A stretch of 64,000 bases of DNA. Origin: Didymella arachidicola (Eukaryota; Ascomycota; Dothideomycetes; Pleosporales; Didymellaceae). The DNA lies in NCBI GenBank assembly GCA_016630955.3, contig CM049988.1, positions 1,674,001 to 1,738,000 on the forward strand, given 5' to 3'. A program made the position numbers and the translations under genes. The notes beneath the pieces were generated by a model. The model made no database searches. It saw only the letters and a list, made by a program, of their open reading frames with translations, and was not told the DNA's origin. Numbering within the stretch: position 1 is the first letter of the stretch; each line of letters begins with the position of its first letter. Shown here piece by piece: positions 1-10,000 of this stretch.

Positions 1-723
1 CCGATCCCTCCACCCCCTGCTGTCGCTCTGGGTATAAACTCCTGGCCTCTGCATTGTCGATGTTCTCCCAAAAGTGGATGCGGCCGCTCGAGGGCGCAAG
101 TGCAACAACGCCGTAGTCGTTCGTGGGGCCGTTTTTTACGATTGCGCCAAGAGGGAGCGGGTCTGTTGGTCGCAGATTGAAGGGTAGTGGTAGGGTTACG
201 ACCTTTGTAGGACCTCCTGCATTGCTGTAGTCCCAGACAAGTGCGCGATCCGTTGTGAATGCCAGCGCAAGCCCTGCAGATGACACTGCGGAGGCTGTGT
301 ACGGTGTGCGTGTGAGCGCGGAGGGAAAGCTGGGAAGCTTCTTAACGCTGTAATTCGCATTTTTGGTCTGCGTCGCCGACTGATTAGCTGACTAGCTCCA
401 GATAATTGCATGATACCCACCAAGTATTGAACGTTTTCTTCTTTCAGAGCTCGTTTGGGAGGCGCAGACTTCTTTTCGCGAACGGGCATGTCGACCATCA
501 CGAGGGAATTCTCCGTGCTGTCATGACCCCTGGAGCCATTCAGCGTTGTATGTCCGTTCGCAGATTTCAAGTCTGAGCCAGCGGTAATCTGTGATGCGCC
601 GTCTTCCGCAATCTTACTGCGCTTTCGTCGAGGTTGATCGTGCCCGTTGGAGTCGCGCTGCCGTCGTCGATTGCCGCGCAATGAGCTACGCGCGCTTTGA
701 AGCGACGCTTCTGGTGAGAACAT
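1..723 (-). CDS. NUP133: Nucleoporin Nup133, N-terminal part
   Basis: Partial gene; its 3' end lies beyond position 1. Exon 1 runs 723-421, a 53-nt intron covers 420-368, and exon 2 runs 367-1, giving 223 visible residues. Residues 1-50 are basic and disordered, with RRRQR and PRRKRSK clusters that look like nuclear localisation signals. After the intron the protein reads into LPSFPSALTRTPYTASAVSS, then LAFTTDRALVWDY and SSGRIHFWENI, which match the start of the Nup133/Nup155-type beta-propeller. Nup133 is a scaffold subunit of the Y-complex (Nup84 complex) of the nuclear pore. The propeller domain is the family's membrane- and periphery-facing end, and the missing part should be the long helical stack. 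The start ATG at 723 has an MFSPEAS opening. Identification rests on recognition of the fungal family pattern; the splice join restores one continuous frame. Confidence 0.82.
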
Positions 724-1498
724 GATGAATCGGAGGGATAGTGTAGGTTTGAGACGCGAAAGGCGCGCCGGCGATGATGTTGGTTGCTCGATGTTGAGGC
801 AGTCGACAACTCATGCGTACCCTATGTTTTCGAGCTCACTGACAGGGATGGCAGGCGCGCACGCGCCAAGACGCGAATCTGCGGAGTTAAGATCGCGCTT
901 CACTTCCTTCAATGCTCTTCTTTCTCATGAGAGTGATCTTGAGAATACTTTTTCGTGCCGCTCTAGAGTTCTCACCTTCGCACTAAATCTCAAAATCCTT
1001 CATATACACCTACATCATCGCCGGAAATCGAGTCTTAGTGCTTTCGCGAAGCTGCAGGCACCCGTAGCGCTCATCAGTTTTTCGCAGCGTGACTTACGAT
1101 GAGACGGGCATATCATGATCATGTTGAAGCTTTTCAGGATAGAGACGATGTCTCAGGCGCTTCTCTTGGATAGTAAAGACATCAGACAAAGACACCAGCT
1201 GTCAAGTTTTTGAATTCCCCATAGTATCAAAGGTCTATGCTGACCACAAGGCTTATTCTCTGGCTTTCATGGTTTCTCATTTTTACAATGCGATTTCGAA
1301 CGCGTCAGAGAGATCTCACAAGGCTAATGGTCGAGCCTTTCAAGGACAACAGGTGGGAGCATTGCAATTATTAGCGCAGACCCATCGTTAGTCAGATCAC
1401 AGACTTGCCTGTGATTTGACTGACTTGGCAAATCTCTAGTGACTTGACGATTTTTTGTTGCAGCTGATGTCCTCTACTGTCCTCAGCTCGTTTCCCTC
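724..1498. other. Intergenic region
   Basis: This lies between the NUP133 start and the stop of the dehydrogenase gene. No frame shows coding character. It should contain the NUP133 promoter and the dehydrogenase 3' end. The only structure seen is the imperfect hairpin at 1390-1421. Confidence 0.6.
1390..1421. repeat. Imperfect inverted repeat (hairpin)
   Basis: Arms AGTCAGATCACAG and CTGTGATTTGACT are complementary at 12 of 13 positions around a 6-nt loop. It lies about 80 bp downstream of the dehydrogenase stop codon, so it could lie in that gene's 3' UTR. No function can be assigned. Confidence 0.5.
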
Positions 1499-2486
1499 TC
1501 AAATCTTGGCCTTCGTCTCCGCCCCAAGACGGTCAAACAGTGGTGCTGATCGTCCTCCCCTGAACAACGCCAACATTTCTTTACCCATCCACTGCTCTCG
1601 GCTCTTCGCCAGTCCTCGCTCCAGGTCCGCAAACTTGCCCCCTTGAATCAACAGCCCCGCTCCGTTCGCCTTACTACGCTCATTGAACAGCCAGCACACT
1701 GCCAGTGCGATGTCCTCGGGCTGATTGATAGGCACACCCTTAGCAGCCATCTCCTTCGCATAGACATCCGGTGCCGCGCTCATGCGCCTGCTGTTAGCAG
1801 TCAAGATAGGCGTGACGGTGATACCGGGGGCAATGACAGAGATGGAAATGCCCACTTTAGCACACTCCTGCTTGAGCGCACGCATGAGTCCTACCACACC
1901 TGCATCGAATCAGCTTTGGAACCTCCTGTCAATACAACACGAGCAACTCACCGTGTTTAGCAGCACTATACAAGCTCGCCCCCGCACTTGCCAAATAACC
2001 CGCCAAACTCGCCGTGAGTACGATCTCGCCGCCCTCCTGATTCTTCCTTAAGTAGTGAATTGCGAGCTTCGTCGTATCGGCCGCAGCATCCATATCGATA
2101 TTCAAGACCCTGCGATCCGGCTCTTGCAGCTTGCCATCGCCATCAAGCTCGTCAGTGAAGAACTGCTCGCCATGCTCGGCGATCCCCGCGTTCACGAACA
2201 CGCAGTCGATGCGGCCGAAGCGTGAGTAGGCTGCTTCGAATCCGGCGCGCTGCGAGGGCCAAGATGTGACGTTGCATGTGTGGACAAGCAGGTGAGATGG
2301 GGAGTGCCTGAAGCTTGATGGTGGGGCGTTGAGATCGAGCAAGACAAGATTGTGATGGGGGTTGAGGGTAGAGAGAAGTTGGGCTGTCGCGAGACCAATA
2401 CCAGAAGAGCCGCCGGTGATGACGATTGTTTTGGGTGTTGACTTCAAGATGGTAAAGTCCACGGCCTTGGGTTCGAAAAGCGTCAT
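1499..2486 (-). CDS. Short-chain dehydrogenase/reductase
   Basis: NAD(P)-dependent oxidoreductase of the classical SDR family, 311 aa, from exons 2486-1952 and 1899-1499 with a 52-nt intron (1951-1900, GTGAGT...GCAG). The Rossmann glycine motif TGGSSGIG is at residues 24-31 and the NAG motif at 99-101. The catalytic triad is visible as Ser160, Tyr173 and Lys177 (Y-S-A-A-K). An acidic residue at the end of beta-strand 2 (LVLLDLN) suggests NAD rather than NADP. The intron falls just after the catalytic lysine, so a reading without splicing would lose the substrate-binding half. The overall layout resembles fungal relatives of 15-hydroxyprostaglandin dehydrogenase, but the substrate cannot be told. 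It stands alone, with no pathway partners next to it. Confidence 0.88.
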
Positions 2487-3221
2487 TTTGGCTCGTGTGG
2501 ATTCTTTCGTCTACTCAATTGACGTGGAACGGGAGTAATGCTTGATGTGGTGATGAACCGAGGTCTGAAGCAACACTCGGCCACTTCGTAGGCGGACGTT
2601 TGTGTTTGATGAGCGCGAAATGCGAAAAGGAGAAAGCTGAACGACTGATAGATGCAACGAAAAGCGATTGGGCGATGATGGATTGCCGTTGGAGCTGACA
2701 CGCTTCTACCTAGGTAAATATCCATGTCTAAGTTTACCGATATGCGGGGTCGGTTCTCGGAGGACTTAATGGGAAGTTGCAGACTGACTCGAGGCCGAAC
2801 TTGTCAATATCTGGTAGCATGAGCTTTCGTGATCGTTACTTTGTAACTTGAGAGAACACGCGAAGCGTCATGTCGCCAAGTTGTTGGCGAGGAAGTCTCG
2901 ACAGCATCGAGGTACATTTGTTGAAAGCTTCCAGTCGAAATGTGACATTCTGGAAGAACAAAATTAGCCTTGTTGGAGATTTCGGGTACCATGTATGAGC
3001 GAGAACAGGCAGAGGCCGTCTTATAGATGATGTGTGGTGTCGAGGAGCAGACGGCCCCTTGCATACTGCATGTTCACTACACGTTCTCAGGGATGTGGCA
3101 CGGACCATCTGCAAGTCAATCGACCACCTGGCGACACGGCGGTCTCAAGATTGTCGAGTGCTCAGCAAACAAGCCCACCGACCCCGCGTACATCAATTTC
3201 TAGCGGAGCAAAGCAGACATC
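2487..3221. other. Divergent intergenic region
   Basis: Upstream region shared by the dehydrogenase (leftward) and the p24 gene (rightward). The short open frames here show no domain or conserved composition. No RNA gene or repeat was seen. Confidence 0.6.
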
Positions 3222-4001
3222 ATGTGGAAACCTGCTGTACTGCTTGCTGCAGCGCTCGCAGTGCCCGCCCAGGCGTTGCACTTCTTCATCGACGGCGCAG
3301 TTCAGAAGTGCTTCTTCGAGGAGCTTCCCAAGGACACTTTGGTAGTCGGTATGACCGCCCTCTGGCTTGCAGCAGTAATTTGAGAGGGATTCGGGCCAAC
3401 ACTAACAACGTGCAGGACACTACCACGCCGAAGTATGGAGCGATGCGACCAAGAGATTCGAGTCGAATCCAGACACCGGTGTCTTCATCACCGTAGAAGA
3501 GGTCTTCGACAACAACCACCGCATTGTCGCCCAGCGCGGTTCCCGCGAGGGTAAATTCACCTTCTCCGCCGCCGACTCTGGCCAACACCGCATTTGCGTT
3601 ACCCCTCAGAACGTGCAGAGCGGAGGATGGCTGGGCAGCGGCATCCATGGCTCCGTCAAGTTCACACTGGACATGGCCATGGGCGAGACTAGCAGGATCG
3701 AGAGCACAGATAAGGCACATGTCCAGACGTTGGTCGAGAAGGTTCAGGACTTGAACTCGAGATTGCAGGACGTCAGGCGCGAGCAGATCTTCCAAAGGGT
3801 AAGCTATGCTGCAACAATCTGAAGCTGAGATACATACTAATATCAGTGCAGGAGCGTGAAGCTGAGTTCCGCGACCAGTCCGAGAGCACAAACGCCCGTG
3901 TCGTCCGGTGGACTCTGATCCAGCTTGCTGTCCTTGGTGTCACTTGCGCATGGCAGCTGACACATCTGCGCGCTTTCTTCGTCAAGCAGAAGCTTGTTTA
4001 A
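3222..4001 (+). CDS. p24 (EMP24/GP25L/Erp) family cargo receptor, alpha type
   Basis: Type I membrane protein of COPII/COPI vesicles that helps select cargo between ER and Golgi. Three exons (3222-3348, 3416-3798, 3852-4001) encode 219 aa; the introns are 67 and 53 nt. A signal peptide (about residues 1-19, ending AQA) is followed by the GOLD domain start LHFFIDGAVQKCFFEELP. The paired cysteines of the family are present (QKCFF and HRICV). A coiled-coil segment (about residues 150-185) leads to REAEFRDQSESTNARVV, one membrane helix near residues 190-208, and the short cytosolic tail FFVKQKLV. The diphenylalanine plus basic tail is typical of p24-alpha (TMED9/Erp1-type) proteins. Without splicing the frame stops at 3822, so the third exon is needed for the membrane anchor. 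Confidence 0.9.
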
Positions 4002-4167
4002 GTTTGTATTAGGTGGTTGAGTATGGCAATATCATACAGGGATGGAAAAGAAGCATGATGGGTCACATGCATCGATACACTGTACTCTAAGCTCCGGCGT
4101 TGGAAGGCATCACGTTTAGCGTTTAACATGAATGAATCAAAGCATCTTAGCTCGCACATATTCCCCT

Positions 4168-4461
4168 TCAGACGATCAAAATGTGCTCTCCAATGCCATC
4201 CAAGGGGACAGCAGCGCGCTGCAGTTGAACTCGATTAGAAGTTAAGTCTCGGCATAGACCGTTAACGCAACGTCTCATAGCCGGGTCGGGTCGGCGCACC
4301 TGGAAGGAGCTCAGTATCAGACGACCACCTTGGTAGCTGGGAAGCATTCTAATGACTTCACATGGATTGGCATCGCAGGGCTGAATCGGGCAGCATGCTA
4401 CGCAATGCAACAGACCGACTATAGTCAACGAAAGTAAAATTTGAGTCTCATGGCCAGTCAT
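4168..4461 (-). CDS. Candidate small secreted cysteine-containing protein
   Basis: Intronless 97-codon frame. The N-terminus has a hydrophobic core (ILLSLTIVGLLHCVA, about residues 8-22) like a signal peptide. It is followed by a cysteine-rich stretch (CCPIQPCDANPC) and two further cysteines (CVNGLC), seven cysteines in all. Size, signal-like start and cysteines fit the general profile of small secreted fungal proteins, but no family is recognised and chance cannot be excluded. It lies between the p24 gene and the U2 snRNA gene in a gene-poor stretch. Confidence 0.3.
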   Translation of the reverse strand: MTGHETQILLSLTIVGLLHCVACCPIQPCDANPCEVIRMLPSYQGGRLILSSFQVRRPDPAMRRCVNGLCRDLTSNRVQLQRAAVPLDGIGEHILIV

Positions 4462-4914
4462 CGTCTGGGCTTTCCGTGCTTATTTGTAAGGAAGACAACG
4501 TCGAGTGTCGCAGTAAGATCATCGCAGTGAACGAAGGGCATATCTGTGATCGGGCTAATTGCAGATAGACGATGAGTACCACTGATGTTGTCGCACTTTC
4601 TCTCACTTGAAGTTGCAGGCGCCCATGACTATTGGAGGCAGCAGCGTCTATATGTGTATCAATCACGTTCGATCTGGTGTAATCCTCTATGGGAAAATGA
4701 ACGCGTCTGGTAGTCATCAAATCCCTTCTTACTGGGAGCCGCAACTGATGTGTCAACACAAAATTGAGATGTGGCATTCGATATTCCTCGAAAAGGTCTT
4801 TTGTGGGAACACTTCCCACGTGCTCTGAGTCGCAGAACAAGTCAGCGGCTGCCTCTTTCCGAGAATGACGTATACCTCCTTCGGTCACTGGAAGCTGTCT
4901 TCACACAGACTTGT

Positions 4915-4941
4915 AGGCACCTGGGCAGGCACCTGGGCAGG
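4915..4941. repeat. Two-copy 12-bp tandem repeat
   Basis: The unit AGGCACCTGGGC occurs twice perfectly and is followed by a partial third copy (AGGCAGC). It lies about 50-75 bp upstream of the U2 snRNA TATA box, so it may be part of that promoter region. Confidence 0.6.
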
Positions 4942-4987
4942 CAGCAGCGATCACGTGCTGCGCTAGTGCTAGCGCGCTTCCCTCGCA

Positions 4988-4995
4988 TATATAAA
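4988..4995 (+). promoter_or_regulatory. TATA box of the U2 snRNA gene
   Basis: The sequence TATATAAA lies 34-41 bp upstream of the inferred U2 5' end, in a C-rich context. This spacing suits RNA polymerase II snRNA transcription. Confidence 0.65.
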
Positions 4996-5028
4996 CCCGC
5001 CGTCCCTCGCCCTCCCTCCGACTTCTTT

Positions 5029-5206
5029 AGCTCTCTTTGCCTTTTGGCTTAGATCAAGTGTAGTATCTGTTCTTTTTAGTTTAATCGCTAAAACGACCTT
5101 ACGAGGTCATTCACGATTATCCTTATTTTTGTACCCGGTCGACGGCTCCCTGGGCTTGCTCATAGTCGTTGGCACAGTGTCGCCGGTATCACACTACCTC
5201 CGGTGT
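5029..5206 (+). ncRNA. U2: U2 spliceosomal small nuclear RNA
   Basis: The 5' third contains the near-invariant U2 core, including GCCTTTTGGCTTAGATCAAG and the branch-point recognition sequence GTAGTA (5060-5065). The Sm-binding site ATTTTTG is at 5125-5131. Near the 3' end, GGTATCACACTACCTCC (about 5184-5200) corresponds to the conserved stem-loop IV with the U2B''-binding loop. A length near 178 nt is close to other fungal U2 RNAs. The RNA pairs with the intron branch point in the spliceosome. The 5' end is set by analogy with fission yeast U2 (CTCTCTTTGCC after 2-4 nt), and the 3' end at the close of stem IV; both may be off by a few bases. A TATA box lies upstream. Confidence 0.93.
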
Positions 5207-6504
5207 ACGCGAACTTCCTTTTCATTGAGACGCTGGCCTTGCGCCGGTGCTTGAAGAAGAGATCCTATCATCAGTTGATAGGCAGAAGCGAAGTCATAGT
5301 TCATCTGCACATGCATGATGAGCATGATGCGGCGTTGAAAATTTTGATGTTGTGTGGGCAGAGTTTGCGTACCTGCGCTTGCGCCTCACCGTGAATTGTA
5401 GCCACCAGGAGACTTATCAATCTGCAGGCAATTGGGCATGGCCTTGAAGGCCTCTGTTGATTTCCATGCGTGTATTCGGCTTCTGCGATGATGTGAAAGG
5501 CTGAGTAGTCCGTCGACTGAAGTGCAGCCCTGTCCCACGCGCTCAGATCGCAGAATGAGTGCCGTGATGGGAGAGGTAAGGAACCCGCAGTCCCAATCGT
5601 TCGGGAGCAGGACAGAAAGAGTACATGGGAGCGGCAGACATGGATCTATAGGCGCAGAAACCCAGACATCAACACTACGACTTGATGCAATACCAGATCT
5701 GGCAAACTCGACAGCGCACGGTATCGCACCTAGGTATGTAGTGAGCTAAATTGACGTCAATGGAGATTGACGAATATTGTGAGGCCTGCCATATGGACAC
5801 CATGCCCCGCTCAGAACACAAGGCACAACGAAAGATGAAAGCAAAGGCTCGCGGTGAAAGATATGCAAAGCGGGAAGAAGGAGTCGACAGAGCTCCGTAA
5901 GATGCCGGCACGGATCAGACCGATCTCGGGAATCGCGAATCAGAGCTCATATGCTGCAAAGACACAGACGACGTGGATGATAAGTACTACAACCGGAAAT
6001 CTGAATTTCACTGGAATGAAAGTACCAGCGATGAGAACGAAGACGGTATTGTCTCTCGCGTTTTACAGAAGAAATCTCTCCGAACACTACCACCGTATCT
6101 AACATCATCGTAGCCCCCAGACGTCATACTATGTTGCAACACACATACTCTCTAAATACATCCTCTCTTCCTCAGATCTCACTCCCAGCCCTAGGGTCTG
6201 CTTTCTTTTGCAAGTCGGCAGACTTTCAAGTGTGAGCATACAGGGGTTCGACGCCAACATACTGGCAACAGTGAACGCCAAGCAGCGAGCTGGTCTGCTG
6301 TGCACTTTTCTCAAGAGTGAACGCATACTGTGGACCGAGAAGATGGACCGTGCTGTGCCAGAGGAAGTTCCGGCGTGGTTCGAGCGATCATACGACCCTT
6401 AGACTTGGCAAAGTGCTGGCCTTGTTGAAGGAGCCGTAGGCATAGTCAGAGTAGGGCGCTGTTAGAGTCTGAATAGAGAACCCCTTGCTATCGGCGGTGG
6501 AACC
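5207..6504. other. Gene-poor stretch
   Basis: Only short frames without recognisable domains are seen between the U2 gene and the receptor gene. No repeat or RNA was identified. Confidence 0.5.
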
Positions 6505-8046
6505 TCAGGGGCTGAACGCAGATCTCCACTGTTGCTGCTGTCTCGAAAGCTTCGGAGTATGGAGCGGCTGCTGATGAAACCCGTCCTCGAATGGATTCGA
6601 GTGTCTCGAGACATGACGATGTGAGTGGCTGATATTACCGGCAGCGCTGGACGTTCGACTCAGCACCCTAGAAGAATGACTTGGGCGAGCGTCCGCCTCC
6701 TCCTGCCAGTATGTATGCTCACGGCTCTCGAAGTGCTTCAGACCCTTGTCATCGAGCTCTATATCTTCCCAGGAAGAGTTCCGCACATGTTGTTTGCTCC
6801 TCTGCGAGTGACTTGCGTCGAAGTCAGATTGTCCGGTCCTCCTTCGGACGATGCCTGGTATGGCAGAGAAAGGAGCGGAGGCATACGACAAAGCGATCCG
6901 GAAGTCCTTGCCCTTGGCTTGGATCAGCTTGGGTAAGCATAGCGTGCAAGCCACTACAAAAACAAGCGACACCTCGAGCGTGGTCCATATACCGATAAAC
7001 AGGCCGTTCCAAGACACGTCGGCCTCGGCAATGGGTGCAGAGATGGCAAGGGTAAACCAAATACGCATAGCTGAAGCAATGCAGGCTCTGAATTCCTCGT
7101 CAGTTCTTCTTCTTATCCTAAAGCTTCGGTTGACTCACATTAGTCCGGTTGCGAATAGCAACGTGATGAACATCTTACGTGCCAGCGGCACATTCAGCTG
7201 CCACAAGGACAACGTTGGCAGAAAGAGGATAACGACATCAGAAGCCATGTTGAAAGCACCCTGGCTCAGGATAATGTCGTTCACGTCGTAGCACTTGCCG
7301 CCCGGCGTGAGCTTATCCCAGATCATGCGTCTGGGCCTGCAATAGAACATTGTCCAGAACGTGAAGAAGGTATAGACAACGAGAGTCGCTACAGCTGTTC
7401 CCCACGCTCCATACCACATGAGCTTGTTGCCGCTGCGTGAAGGTGCGAAGAGTCGGAGGTATTGCATGAGTACGGCCATCTTGACGACGAAGCTTAGCGG
7501 ACAGTATATGATCTGTGCTATATTTGCCCACTACGGGAATTTCAGTGACGAGAAGTAGGCTTGAGGTGGTCGACCTACATAAAGCTGATTGAACAGCTGA
7601 CCCAAAGTGATCTGCCACTGATGCACTCCAGCACCCCACTTCACCATATGATATCCCATCGCGATCTCGGTTATGATCAACGGCTGTGAAGCGTCAGTAC
7701 AGGGGATTGACGACGATGAAGATTCCCTACAAATGCCAGGAACAAAAAGTCTAACGACAGTGAGCGCCAATCTGATGTATGTTGTAGTGAACTCACAGTC
7801 CGCAGGCTCCAAGCACCGCATGATCACAAGTCGCGTGTAAAGTCGCACTATCATGAATAGTCCTGGAATTGCAATGCAAATAATCGCGACGACAAGGAAC
7901 CAAATCTGGTCAGGCCCGTTGGTTGTTATCGTCGTGTCTGCTCCTGGGGGTATCTGCTCTGGGCTCATGGCCGGCATGGAGAGCAAGAACTGCCTGGCAT
8001 CGACGCCAGGTGGGATTTGAATGCCCTCAGGTATCAGTTGTGGCAT
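6505..8046 (-). CDS. Rhodopsin-domain (PTH11-like) integral membrane protein
   Basis: Seven-helix membrane protein of the large fungal family that includes satratoxin-cluster SC1-type and PTH11-like proteins. Five exons (8046-7797, 7750-7731, 7683-7579, 7530-7139, 7087-6505) encode 449 aa; introns are 46-51 nt and one exon is only 20 nt. The first helix is near residues 45-68 (WFLVVAIICIAIPGLFMIV). Family landmarks are the helix 3 region ITEIAMGYHMVKWGAG with HQW, the Cys-rich loop with FYCRP and GKCYDVN, and DVVILFLPTLSLWQL in helix 6. The cytoplasmic tail of about 140 residues is rich in Ser, Arg and His. No CFEM domain precedes the helices. The family is linked to surface or host sensing in plant pathogens, but many members have no known ligand. 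A paralogue lies directly upstream. Confidence 0.85.
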
Positions 8047-8551
8047 ATCTCAGATGGCAAGCAAGGAAAAGCAAGATGTGAAAGGTGCATGTCAATCTGA
8101 GTGTGAGTGAGCGGCACAGCACTGGTTATGTTCATTGAGAGCTCGACTTCACGGCTGACACCGTGGGCTCAGCCATGCTCACCATCGATTGCGAGCGAGA
8201 GGAAGTCAGTTTGAAACACAACCACAAGTCATACAAAATGCGAAGGGAAGGCGCGGTGCGGACTTGCGCCCTAGTCTGCCAGGTGGTCCTTCGACAGGTG
8301 TAGTCCGGAACCAGCGTTCCGTAGTCGCATTGCACACGTGAGCCTGAGGCACTGGGAGTACATCAGCACGTAACGAAGAGTAGATTCCGAAGTCCGGTCA
8401 TGTGTGGCGATGCAAGGTGGTTCGGGGTTGTACACAGGTTTCGGGCCGCGACTGCCTCTAGCCTCCACTCAGCCCACGTCACACGATAACGTCTTGGAGC
8501 CGCAAAGAAATATGAACATGGCAGAGACTTCAATTCTGATAACGAAAAATA
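8047..8551. other. Intergenic region between two receptor genes
   Basis: Promoter of the 6505-8046 receptor and 3' flank of the next one. No coding signal was seen. Confidence 0.6.
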
Positions 8552-10000
8552 CTATATCTCCCATTTCCTCTTCGGCCCAGGTTCGATCCTGGTCTCCGGA
8601 CCTTGAGCCTGTGCTTCCTCACTAAGTGGATCAAGCCCGACGGAGATCGGGTCCTTAAAGAGAAGGTCCTCCGCATGATTCGTCAGCTCTTGTGTCGAAG
8701 TGCCGCTATTGCTCCTCAGGCTTCGGTTCCCACGATTTGACTTGGTGTGCTCCAGTTCATATGCCAAGCCGTGCTCCTCACGGGTTTCGACTACTTGGAT
8801 CTCGTGGCTGACAAAGATGGCACTGAACTGCTTCTCAATGACGGGCCAAAATATAGGCATCGATGCACAAATAATGGCCAGATCGATCTCCACGCATGAC
8901 AGAACGATGCTGATTGGCGTCCACCAGGTGAAGTCGGGGTATGGTGACAGACCAGCGTCGTGGACCACGATCGAGTACAAGCGCCACATAGATATCATGA
9001 CGACCCTATCAAGGTCAGTATTCTCATTTTTGTGGGAATTTCCTGGACTTACACTGCGCCGAAGGTGAAGACGCCACCCATAGCCAGTACGTTCTTAAGC
9101 CGCAAGTGCGGCGTGCGGAACAGAACCAGGGGTGTTACAAAGACAGCAAAGTCGAAGAACATATTCGACGCAGAATGAGCCTGGAACATAGCAATGAAGC
9201 TGGTCCGGTCACTGAACCCAAAGCCATAGCACTTGGAACCGACGTTTCGATCCCAGTAGCCTCTAACCGGGGCACAAGAGAACCACCCCATCACACTGAA
9301 AGCCAGGCCCCAGAGGGTGATGACGGCTAAGAGCGTCAAGCAAACCCACCTCATGCGACCGGCCTTGAAGATGCGGAGATACTGTATCAGTAGCGATACT
9401 TTGATGATGGTGGTCTCGGTGAGGTAGAGGTTGTTTGCGATATAGAACAGCTATGCTCGTCAGTAGTGTGCAGGGACACATGTCGATGAGAGCACTCACC
9501 ATGAGGTACGATTCGATCTTGGCAAAGCCGAGATACAACATGTGTTGACCAAGGCCATATCGAACAGCTGTGGATATAATTAGCCGTCAATGCTGCAACG
9601 GTCGAGGTAGTCAGGACCTACAGATACAGACGGCAATCGTAGCTGCTGTGTTGAAAACCTGAAGCCATGTGTTAGTCTCAGTTGAGCTTTCTATCAGAAA
9701 CATGGCAACGGGCATACCGCTGCTAGTACCACAAGCAGATCATCCCAGCCTGGCTCTCGCACAATTCTAAGTCGCACCCACAGTCGAAAGAAGACCGCGA
9801 TCCAGCTCACAACCTATCACATCAGTCAGCAACAGGTTTCAGCTGCGTCAAGATGTGGAACGTACCAGGAACGGGATCGTTGTACCAAACACCGTCTCTG
9901 GGCGATTAGACAGTGGAAGACGCTCATGTGGATTGGGGGCCTTTGCAAATGCCTCAGCCAGCAAAACGTCCCAAGTACTTGACGCTGATACCGCTGACAT
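8552..10000 (-). CDS. Rhodopsin-domain (PTH11-like) integral membrane protein, second copy
   Basis: Six exons (10000-9866, 9813-9718, 9658-9622, 9567-9500, 9450-9053, 9005-8552) join in frame to 395 aa; introns are 47-59 nt. Family features: the helix 1 end VVSWIAVFFRLWVRLRIV, the acidic loop REPGWDDLLVV, the RYGLGQHM motif of helix 3, IIKVSLLIQYLRIF of helix 4, and the Cys pair in FSCAPVRGYWD and SKCYGF. TWWTPISIVLSCVEIDLAII forms the last helix, and a charged tail of about 110 residues follows. The start ATG at 10000 is the first in frame with a plausible short extracellular N-terminus; an upstream start is possible. Same strand and domain as the neighbour at 6505-8046, but clearly diverged, so this is an old duplication or shared recruitment. 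Ligand unknown. Confidence 0.83.

Noticed and set aside
8575..8600. tRNA B-box-like GGTTCGATCC
   Set aside because: It lies in the coding tail of a receptor gene, has no paired T-arm, and no A box or acceptor stem surrounds it.
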